Shown here one piece after another: positions 40,478 to 47,011 of a DNA stretch of 64,000 nucleotides. The stretch lies in NCBI GenBank assembly GCA_029861865.1, contig JAOTYL010000016.1, positions 1 through 64,000 of the forward strand, read 5' to 3'. Within the stretch, counting starts at the first letter, position 1; every line of letters starts with the position of its first letter. Under the pieces are notes generated by a model, which did not search any database, was not told the DNA's origin, and saw only the letters and a program-made list of their open reading frames with translations. The stretch comes from Myxococcales bacterium (lineage in GTDB: Bacteria > Myxococcota_A > Polyangia > Polyangiales > Houyiibacteriaceae). The position numbers and the translations under genes are program-made.

Positions 40478-41778
40478 AGCTGATCACCACACACGAGACC
40501 GCCGATTTCGACGCCCTGGCATCTTGTGTGGCTCTTCAAAAGCTTCATCTAGGTGCGGAGATTGGCGTTGGCGGTGGGTTCGCGCCCAACGTGCACCAGT
40601 ACTTGACCCTGCACGGCAACCGCTTCCTCACCCAACGGTGCCAGGATGTCACTCTTTCCGACGTGGATCTGTTGGTCGTGACCGACGTCCGACGAAGAAG
40701 CAGGCTCCGTCACGTCGAACAAGTGCTCGAGCGTGCGATCCGGAAGCCGAGCAGTGTCCGCATCGTCGTCTGGGACCACCATCCGAGCGCGCCTGATGAC
40801 TTGATATCGGACGAGGAGCACGTCCAGCCCGTGGGCGCTGTGACCACACTCGTCGTCGAGGAGCTCGTTGCGCGAGGTGCAGACATCGACCGGGAAGAGG
40901 CGACGCTCTTCTCGCTCGGCATTCACGAAGACACCGGCTCCCTCGCGTACTCTAGAACCAACTCACGAGACGCCAAGGCGCTCGCGTGGCTCCTCGGTCA
41001 CGGGGCCCGGCCGGGACTGCTACAGCGATTTCTCAGACCCCCGCTCGACGCCATAGAACGTTCGCTGCTCATTTCGATCCTCGACCGAATGGAGGAAGTT
41101 CCCACGTTCGGCACTCGGATCGGGGTTTCTGCACACGAGATCGACGAGGCGCCGGCTGGGCTTGCGCGCGTGACCACCGAAGCGTTTCGCATGGTCCCTC
41201 ATGACGCCCTCTTTTGCGTCTACCGACTTCGAAACGGCAAAACGCACATCATTGGGCGTTCGCAATCCGATGCTGTCATGATCGGTGACGTCCTCGGCGA
41301 GCTCGGTGGGGGCGGCCATCCAGGCGCTGGATCGGCGATCGTTCGGGAGGGTTCGCTCGCAGACGTGGTATCTCGCCTTCACTCTGCGATCGAGAAGACC
41401 TGCCGCCGTCCCGAAATCGTTCGCGATCTCATGTCGAGTCCCGTCCGGACCGTGACCCCGAAAATGCCTTTACGCGAGCTCGCCCACTCCCTTCACGAAT
41501 GGGGCCACGCCGGCGCGCCAGTCATCGAAGCCGGAAAGCTCGTCGGTATGGTCTCTCGACGCGACGTCGAACGGGCGAAACGCGACGGCCGTGATTCACT
41601 GACGGTTGCGAGCTGCATGGCGCATCCCGTCCATACCGTAGGCCCGGACAGCCCGCTGAGCGATGCGCTCGAGCAAATGAAGGCTCACAATATCGGAAGG
41701 CTGCCTGTGCTGGACGGGACGAGAATCGTCGGAATCCTGTCTCGGGACGACGTGCTCGACTACCTCTACGAGGGATGA
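40474..41778 (+). CDS. DHH/DHHA1 phosphoesterase fused to a CBS pair
   Basis: A 434-residue protein. Residues 1-300 are a DHH phosphoesterase: THETADFDALAS (metal Asp residues), DHHPS (D101-H103) and the DHHA1 motif GGGGHPGAGS near 280. Residues 315-434 are two CBS motifs (IVRDLMSSPVRTVTPKMPL; VASCMAHPVHTVGPDSPL). The same order occurs at the N-terminus of long bacterial poly(A)/CCA polymerases, but here the nucleotidyltransferase is absent. It could be a CBS-regulated oligoribonuclease or cyclic dinucleotide phosphodiesterase, by inference. GTG start overlapping the previous stop. Confidence 0.88.
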   Translation: MKLITTHETADFDALASCVALQKLHLGAEIGVGGGFAPNVHQYLTLHGNRFLTQRCQDVTLSDVDLLVVTDVRRRSRLRHVEQVLERAIRKPSSVRIVVWDHHPSAPDDLISDEEHVQPVGAVTTLVVEELVARGADIDREEATLFSLGIHEDTGSLAYSRTNSRDAKALAWLLGHGARPGLLQRFLRPPLDAIERSLLISILDRMEEVPTFGTRIGVSAHEIDEAPAGLARVTTEAFRMVPHDALFCVYRLRNGKTHIIGRSQSDAVMIGDVLGELGGGGHPGAGSAIVREGSLADVVSRLHSAIEKTCRRPEIVRDLMSSPVRTVTPKMPLRELAHSLHEWGHAGAPVIEAGKLVGMVSRRDVERAKRDGRDSLTVASCMAHPVHTVGPDSPLSDALEQMKAHNIGRLPVLDGTRIVGILSRDDVLDYLYEG

Positions 41779-41829
41779 GAGCTTTCCGGACCTCTCAATC
41801 GGATCTATAGGATTCTCAAAGGAGAGCCT

Positions 41830-42276
41830 ATGCGTGAAGAAGGAATTTGCGTCGCCGCGCTGGTCGTGTGCCTGGCAACCTTTGGGTGCACCTCCAAGGA
41901 GGCGGCTCCCGCCGAACCCGAACCCGCCGCAGAGCCTACACCCACGCCGGAGGCAGCCCCCTCCGAGCCGGTTGCTGCCAAAGATCCTGCGGTCGAAGCC
42001 GAAGAAATCTTCAAAGCGCGCTGCGTCACCTGTCACGGAGAGAAAGGCAAAGGAGATGGACCCGGCTCCGCAGCCCTCAACCCGAAGCCGCGCGACTACA
42101 CATCTGCCGAGTGGCAGAAATCCGTCACCGACGAGCACATCGAGAAGATCATCATCGGCGGTGGGACTGCGGTGGGTCTGAGCGCGCTGATGCCTCCAAA
42201 TCCTGATCTCACCGACAAGCCAGAAGTGGTGGCCGCCCTCGTCGCCGTCGTCCGGAACCTCGGCAACGATCAGTAG
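41830..42276 (+). CDS. Mono-heme cytochrome c lipoprotein
   Basis: A 148-residue lipoprotein: signal peptide and lipobox ATFGC, a Pro/Glu/Ala-rich linker at 20-55, then a class I cytochrome c domain with FKARCVTCHGEKGKGDGPGS (heme-binding CxxCH) and late ALMPPNPDLTDK, whose Met may be the axial ligand. It resembles the cytochromes fused to or accompanying oxidases and nitrous-oxide systems. AAAGGAGAG precedes the ATG. It follows the DHH-CBS gene by 51 bases and may be in the same operon. Confidence 0.92.
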   Translation: MREEGICVAALVVCLATFGCTSKEAAPAEPEPAAEPTPTPEAAPSEPVAAKDPAVEAEEIFKARCVTCHGEKGKGDGPGSAALNPKPRDYTSAEWQKSVTDEHIEKIIIGGGTAVGLSALMPPNPDLTDKPEVVAALVAVVRNLGNDQ

Positions 42277-42296
42277 TCCCATGGTAGTCTCGGCGC

Positions 42297-42569
42297 ATGC
42301 CGATGCTGGTAGGGTGTCTTGCGCTCGTAACCCCACGGTTTGCGATCGTGTTGGTCTTTCTCTTGAGTGATTACCTCGGGCGCGCCTACGAAACGACTTT
42401 GTGGCCGCTCCTCGGCTTTTTCTTCATGCCCCTGACGACGCTGGGGTACGCGTTTGCGATGAATAGCCACGGCTCGGTCGATGGGATGTACCTCGTGATC
42501 GTCGTCGTTGCCGTGCTCCTCGACCTCGGGCTGGTCGGTGCGGGCTCCAGGACGCGCTGGCGAGATTGA
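42297..42569 (+). CDS. Small hydrophobic membrane protein, unknown function
   Basis: Ninety residues with three predicted membrane segments: FAIVLVFLLSDYLG, LWPLLGFFFMPLTTLGYAF and YLVIVVVAVLLDLGLVG. The order of a short amphipathic loop (GRAYETTLW) between them is seen in small uncharacterised proteins of Myxococcota. It starts 20 bases after the cytochrome gene. No recognised domain. Confidence 0.65.
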   Translation: MPMLVGCLALVTPRFAIVLVFLLSDYLGRAYETTLWPLLGFFFMPLTTLGYAFAMNSHGSVDGMYLVIVVVAVLLDLGLVGAGSRTRWRD

Positions 42570-42698
42570 GTTCGGGTATTCACCCTGGCGAGTCGTGTGC
42601 CGCCCAAAGGGTTAGGGCCTCAAGATCGTGAGCGACGGGATCGGGCTTCCTGAAGGGTCGGTCGATCAGGTAGGCTCTGAGATCAACCGGAGGCACGT

Positions 42699-44525
42699 AT
42701 GACCCTTCAAGGAACGATGCTCTCGAACATCGAGCGCTGGGCGAAGACTAAAGGTAACGCGAATGCGCTTTACGACCTGAACGCCGACGGCACGTGGAAG
42801 AGCACGACGTGGGCAGAGGTTTGGGCGGACGTTCGGCGAGTCGGCAAGGGACTGATTTCTCTCGGCTTCGAGCCCGGGGGCTGCGTCGCGATCGTCGGCA
42901 AGAACCGACCTGACTGGGTGATCTGCCAACACGGCATCAATGCGGCCCAAGGGATCCCAGCACCGCTCTATACCACGCTCCTCCCCGATCAAATGGCCTA
43001 CATCATCGACAACGCGCAAGCAAAAATCGTCATCTGCGACGAGCAAGACCAGCTCGACAAGTACCTGACCATCGCAAATCGCGACAGCACGATCGAGCAC
43101 ATCATCACGATGGACGACCTCGGATCAAACGATCCGCGTGTCCATACGCTAGCGGAGTTGATGAAGCTCGGGGATGCCGTGGACGATTCGGCGCTCGACA
43201 CACGGCTTGCTGCGGTCGACCAAGACGACGTCGCATTGCTCATCTATACCTCTGGAACCACTGGGCTTCCCAAAGGGGCCATGCTGACCCATCGCGGGAT
43301 CGAGCTCATCGGCAACGCGGTCAAGGCCGTGTTTCCGACACTCGTCGAGCGCGAAACGCGCTACGTGAGCTATCTCCCGTTGTGCCATGCCGCCGAGCAA
43401 GGGATGCTCAATTTTTCCGGGCTTACAATCGGTTGTGAGGCCTATTTCTGCCGCGACCTCACGCAGATCAAGGACTACCTGGTCAAGGTACACCCCACGA
43501 TGTTCCTCGCCGTGCCGCGGGTGTGGGAGAAGTTCGAAGCTGCGCTTCGCGGGAAGATGGCAGAGGCCACCGGCATCAAAGCGAAGCTGGCCAGCTGGGC
43601 CAGGGAAACCGAGCTGGCCGCGTTCAAGCGAGAGTCGGCCACGGGACGTCCGGTTTCGACCTTTTCGCGTCGGCTCGCCAACAAGCTCGTCATTTCCAAG
43701 ATCAAAGAGGCGCTTGGACTGGACGCCTTGGACATCGCGGTGAGTGGCGCGGCGCCGATTTCGACGTCGACGCTCGAGTTCTTTGCGTCGATCGGCATTC
43801 CGATTCACGAGGGATACGGCATGACGGAGACGACGGCGTTCGCCTCGGTGCAGCCGTACCTCGAACCCAGGTTTGGCACGATCGGCAGGCCCCTCCCGGG
43901 CGTCGAGGTGAAGATCGCGGATGATGGTGAAATCCTGCTCAGGGGTGAGAACATGGTGAAGGGCTACTTCCGGCTTCCCGACAAGACCGCGGAGCTTTAC
44001 ACGCAAGACGGTTGGCTGCAGACCGGGGATCTCGGCCGCATCGACGATCAGGGCTTCATTTCGATCACGGGTCGAAAGAAGGATCTGATCATCACGGCGG
44101 GGGGAAAGAATGTCGCCCCAGCCGAGATGGAAGGGTACCTGCAGGCGATTCCCGGTATTGGCCAGGCGGTGGTCGTGGGTGACCGGCAGCCATTTCTCTC
44201 AGCGCTCATCGTGCTCGACCCTGAGGCATTGCCAGCGCTCGAAGAGGCATCGGGCATTTCGGGCCTCGCCGACGTCGCGATCGCTGCGAAAAGCTCCGAG
44301 GTCAAGAGCTTCATCGAGGAACACATGCAAAAGGCTTGCAACGCCAAGGTAGCCCGGTATCAGACCATCAAGAAGATTCACATCTTGCCCACGGTCTTCA
44401 GCGTCGACGGCGGCGAGCTCACCCCCACGCTGAAGGTCAAGCGCAATGTCGTGAACGAGAAGTACGCAAAGGAAATCGCCTCGTTTTACGCGGGGGGAAC
44501 TGTGCAGCAGCAGGCGAGGGCGTAG
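42699..44525 (+). CDS. Long-chain acyl-CoA synthetase (AMP-dependent)
   Basis: A 608-residue ligase of the long-chain FadD15-like group activating fatty acids to acyl-CoA. Motifs in order: ALLIYTSGTTGLPKGAMLTH (P-loop, landmark YTSGTTGLPKG), YLPLCHAAEQG, EGYGMTETTAF, GWLQTGDLGRID and GRKKDLIITAGGKNVAP. The FAA-type insertion (residues 240-320) is present. GGAGGCACGT precedes the ATG. A hexamer array begins two bases after the stop. It could supply acyl-CoA to the WS/DGAT, but no shared promoter motif was found. Confidence 0.95.
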   Translation: MTLQGTMLSNIERWAKTKGNANALYDLNADGTWKSTTWAEVWADVRRVGKGLISLGFEPGGCVAIVGKNRPDWVICQHGINAAQGIPAPLYTTLLPDQMAYIIDNAQAKIVICDEQDQLDKYLTIANRDSTIEHIITMDDLGSNDPRVHTLAELMKLGDAVDDSALDTRLAAVDQDDVALLIYTSGTTGLPKGAMLTHRGIELIGNAVKAVFPTLVERETRYVSYLPLCHAAEQGMLNFSGLTIGCEAYFCRDLTQIKDYLVKVHPTMFLAVPRVWEKFEAALRGKMAEATGIKAKLASWARETELAAFKRESATGRPVSTFSRRLANKLVISKIKEALGLDALDIAVSGAAPISTSTLEFFASIGIPIHEGYGMTETTAFASVQPYLEPRFGTIGRPLPGVEVKIADDGEILLRGENMVKGYFRLPDKTAELYTQDGWLQTGDLGRIDDQGFISITGRKKDLIITAGGKNVAPAEMEGYLQAIPGIGQAVVVGDRQPFLSALIVLDPEALPALEEASGISGLADVAIAAKSSEVKSFIEEHMQKACNAKVARYQTIKKIHILPTVFSVDGGELTPTLKVKRNVVNEKYAKEIASFYAGGTVQQQARA

Positions 44526-44528
44526 GGA

Positions 44529-44660
44529 CAGTGACAGCGACGGTGTCAGCGACAGTGTCAGTGTCAGTGACAGCGACAGTGCCAGTGTCAGCGACAGTGT
44601 CAGCGACAGTGTCAGCGACAGTGTCAGTGTCAGCGTCGGTGTCAGTGTCAGTGCCAGTGA
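44529..44660. repeat. Hexamer tandem array 5
   Basis: About 22 units of CAGTGA, CAGCGA and CAGTGT between the acyl-CoA synthetase stop and the short-chain dehydrogenase start, in the same orientation as arrays 3 and 4. It ends 15 bases before the next ATG and so lies in the leader of that gene. Confidence 0.95.
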
Positions 44661-44674
44661 GGGAGTAAGGCGTT

Positions 44675-45358
44675 ATGGCGAAGCCGGTTTGTGTGGTCAT
44701 TGGAATCGGGCCGAAGAATGGACAGGCGTTTGCTTCTCGGTTTGCCAAAGAGGGGTACGCGGTCGCGCTTTTCTCCCGTTCGACCGATTACTCGAGCGGT
44801 CTCGCCAAGGAGCTTGGCGGCAAGGCCTACGCGTGCGACGTCACCGACCCAGCAGCGATCAAGAACGCCTTCGCCCAAGTGCGCAACGACCTCGGCGATG
44901 TCGATGTGCTGCTCTACAACGCGGGCTCCGGGCAGTTTGGCACGTTCGAAAACGTTCCGGATGAAGAATTCGAAAAAGGTTGGCAGATCAATGTGCGCGG
45001 GCTCCTGCAGAGCACCCGCGAGGTCGTCGGGTCGATGCGAGAGCGGGGAAAAGGCACCATCATCGTCACTGGCGCCACCGCGTCCCTTCGCGGAAAACCG
45101 TTTACCGCAGCCTTCGCATCGGCCAAAGCCGCCCAACGCAGCTTGGCTCAATCGTTTGCCCGCCAGCTAGGGCCCGAAGGGATCCACGTCGCGTTGGTGA
45201 TCGTCGATGGCGGCATTGGCACCGACGAGCAGACCGGCGACGAAGGCACTCACCTGCGACCAAGCGATATCGCCGAAACCGTGTACCACTTGGCAACGCA
45301 GCCCAAGTCGGCATGGTCCTTCGAGGTGGACGTTCGGCCCTTCAAAGAAACCTGGTAG
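44675..45358 (+). CDS. Short-chain dehydrogenase/reductase lacking the catalytic Tyr
   Basis: A 227-residue Rossmann protein. The cofactor motif is CVVIGIGPKNGQAFA (variant of G-x3-G-x-G), and YNAGSGQFG is the NAG region. Where Y-x3-K is expected, the sequence reads FASAK (Phe147, Lys151), so the proton-donating Tyr is missing. The overall length and C-terminal part are intact, so it is likely a stable member of a Tyr-less subfamily, a reductase with another mechanism or a binding protein. GAGGGAG precedes the ATG. Its stop is immediately followed by the CCA end of the tRNA gene. Confidence 0.88.
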   Translation: MAKPVCVVIGIGPKNGQAFASRFAKEGYAVALFSRSTDYSSGLAKELGGKAYACDVTDPAAIKNAFAQVRNDLGDVDVLLYNAGSGQFGTFENVPDEEFEKGWQINVRGLLQSTREVVGSMRERGKGTIIVTGATASLRGKPFTAAFASAKAAQRSLAQSFARQLGPEGIHVALVIVDGGIGTDEQTGDEGTHLRPSDIAETVYHLATQPKSAWSFEVDVRPFKETW

Positions 45359-45433
45359 TGGAGCGGGTGAAGGGATTCGAACCCTCGGCCTCGACCTTGG
45401 GAAGGTCGCACTCTACCACTGAGTTACACCCGC
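45359..45433 (-). tRNA. tRNA-Gly (anticodon CCC)
   Basis: On the minus strand the sequence folds into a complete cloverleaf: acceptor GCGGGTG paired with CACCCGC, D arm around CTCAGTGGTAGAG, anticodon arm CGACC-TTCCCAA-GGTCG with CCC at positions 34-36, short variable loop, and T arm around GGTTCGAATCC. The CCA end is encoded. It abuts the stop codon of the convergent dehydrogenase gene with no spacer. Confidence 0.95.
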
Positions 45434-45483
45434 AAGTGGAAGCAAGAGGTAGCTTTGCCGGGTCCACCCGTCAAGCGAGGCCG

Positions 45484-45592
45484 TGCCAGCGCCGCTGGCA
45501 CTGACACTGACACTGACACTGACGCTGACGCTGACGCTGGCACTGACACTGACACTGACGCTGACACTGACGCTGACACTGTCCCTGACTCT
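45484..45592. repeat. Hexamer tandem array 6, inverted orientation
   Basis: Units CACTGA, CGCTGA and CGCTGG, the reverse complement of arrays 3-5, between the tRNA gene and the stop of the SPFH gene (TAG, complement of 45598-45600). The first eight bases are degenerate. Confidence 0.93.
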
Positions 45593-45597
45593 GCCCC

Positions 45598-46416
45598 CTA
45601 GCGTGTGTGGACGAGCGGCAAGCCGTTCGGGCCCACAGGAATGTACACCGTCGTGTGGTTCGGAGAGTTTGCCATCGTCCGCTGCGCCTCGATCGCTTCG
45701 TGTTGCAGGTAGTTCGCGGTCAGCGTTTCGTTGATGATCTTCTGCGCCGATGCGATTCCTTTGGCCTCCTCGATTCGAATCTCTGCATCGCGCTGGGCGA
45801 TCTCTTTTTGGGTTGCCTTCTCCTCGAGCAACTGCTTTGCCGCGAGCTTCTTTTCGACTGCCTGCGAAACGACCGGCGGATAATCGATGTTTCCAACGGC
45901 CAACCGGACCACCTCGAAGGGGGTCTTCTCGAGGTACGTATTGAGCGCAGTCTCTATCTTCTTAGCGATGGTTTCACGCTCCGCCTTGAGCTCTCGGCTC
46001 GCATACTCCTGAACGGATTCGCGAACGATCGTTCGAAACGGCTCTTTCAAGAAACGCAGGTACCAATTTCCGGCGCCAAACTGCTCGACGACAGCTTGGA
46101 CCTGGCCTTGCTCGACCAGAAGGACGGCGTGGACTCGGAAGGCCACGTTGAGATCGTCTTTAACGAGGATGCTGAACTCCTCGGTGTAGGTCGTCGGTCG
46201 TGTGTCGATGTTGATGATGCGGTTTCGAAAAGCGCTGATGCCGTAGTTGCCGGGTCCTTTGACTGCGCCACGAAACCCACCTTCACCGATCATCCGGGGG
46301 TCTTCGAAGACATAGCCTTCGTGTCCGGCTGGGGCGTGGGGATTGGTGCAGCCGGCTACTCCTAAGCCGGTTGAGATCAAAACCAGGGTAAAAAGGGCGA
46401 TGATTGGGCCGCGCAT
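45598..46416 (-). CDS. SPFH/prohibitin-domain lipoprotein
   Basis: A 272-residue protein with a lipobox (LGVAGC, Cys about 23). It has an SPFH domain at 50-220 (IINIDTRPTTYTEEFSILVKDD with VVEQFGAGNWYLRF) and an Ala/Glu/Lys-rich coiled coil (KQLLEEKATQKEIAQRDAEI) before a short C-terminus. SPFH proteins scaffold membrane assemblies, and lipid anchoring instead of a transmembrane helix is unusual. ATG 46416 has GGAGGCC upstream. It is divergent from an RHH gene across a strongly AT-rich region with palindromes. Confidence 0.88.
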   Translation of the reverse strand: MRGPIIALFTLVLISTGLGVAGCTNPHAPAGHEGYVFEDPRMIGEGGFRGAVKGPGNYGISAFRNRIINIDTRPTTYTEEFSILVKDDLNVAFRVHAVLLVEQGQVQAVVEQFGAGNWYLRFLKEPFRTIVRESVQEYASRELKAERETIAKKIETALNTYLEKTPFEVVRLAVGNIDYPPVVSQAVEKKLAAKQLLEEKATQKEIAQRDAEIRIEEAKGIASAQKIINETLTANYLQHEAIEAQRTMANSPNHTTVYIPVGPNGLPLVHTR

Positions 46417-46542
46417 GATGGCCTCCTTTATGGTATTCGTGTGATGTTTATATATAAGTATATACTCATATGTCGTCAATAATAATTCGCCATATTCATA
46501 TACTTTTGTATATACTCGCACACTAACCCGAGAGGAGGGGCG
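46417..46542. promoter_or_regulatory. AT-rich divergent promoter with AGTATATACT-type operators
   Basis: This 126-base region is very AT-rich. It has the perfect palindrome AGTATATACT near 46457 (AAGTATATACTC) and a near copy TTGTATATACTC near 46508, plus CATATTCATATAC between. It lies between the SPFH gene and the RHH gene and probably contains both promoters and an RHH operator. Confidence 0.65.
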
Positions 46543-46836
46543 ATGACCGAGGCTTTTCGGCGAATCAGCTTGATGATTCGCGAAGACCAGCACGAGCAGC
46601 TCGCAGAGCTGGGCGTCAATATGAGCGGCCTGGTTCGAAGCCTGATCGACGATCATCTGAGCGAGTCGAAGATCACCCTTGCTGTCTCTTCGGAGACCGC
46701 CGACCTCTACCGGGAGATCGTTTCAAACACAGGTAGCACCGACGCAGACATCGAGCCTCATCTGCGAGCAGCGCTCAAGAGCATGCTGAAGGATCGCATC
46801 GCGCGCATGGAGAAGCTCCACCGAACGATCAAGTAG
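46543..46836 (+). CDS. Small ribbon-helix-helix-like DNA-binding protein
   Basis: Ninety-seven residues. The N-terminus FRRISLMIREDQHEQLAEL is the beta-strand and first helix of an RHH fold (cf. Arc/CopG), followed by NMSGLVRSLIDDHL as the second helix. The second half is a helical tail (DIEPHLRAALKSMLKDRI). GAGGAGGGG precedes the ATG. Divergence from the SPFH lipoprotein over shared palindromes suggests that it represses that gene and itself. Assignment is by short motif only. Confidence 0.75.
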   Translation: MTEAFRRISLMIREDQHEQLAELGVNMSGLVRSLIDDHLSESKITLAVSSETADLYREIVSNTGSTDADIEPHLRAALKSMLKDRIARMEKLHRTIK

Positions 46837-46854
46837 AAACGTCAACCGGTGGCT

Positions 46855-46890
46855 CGGGGCGCGGCGCGGCACGGGACGGGCGCTCGAGAA
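46855..46890 (+). repeat. Conserved flank of hexamer array (copy B)
   Basis: Preceded by CGTCAACCGGT at about 46841 and continuing CTCGG, CGCGG, GGGACGGGCG and GAACAGTG, matching copy A at 25320 in order. Confidence 0.6.
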
Positions 46891-47010
46891 CAGTGACAGT
46901 GACAGTGCCAGCGTCAGTGCCAGTGCCAGTGTCAGCGCCAGTGCCAGTGCCAGTGCCAGTGCCAGTGACAGCGCCAGTGTCAGTGACAGCGTCGGTGTCA
47001 GCGGCAGTGA
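46891..47010. repeat. Hexamer tandem array 7
   Basis: About 20 units of CAGTGA, CAGTGC and CAGCGC, ending two bases before the stop of the carboxyltransferase gene. Same orientation as arrays 3-5. Confidence 0.95.
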
Positions 47011-47011
47011 G

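Noticed and set aside
42585-42600. TGGCGAGTCGTGTGCC before acyl-CoA synthetase as sigma-54 promoter
   Set aside because: The -12 half is poor and no CGCA-N5-TGCG is present; GG-N10-GC is frequent in GC-rich DNA.
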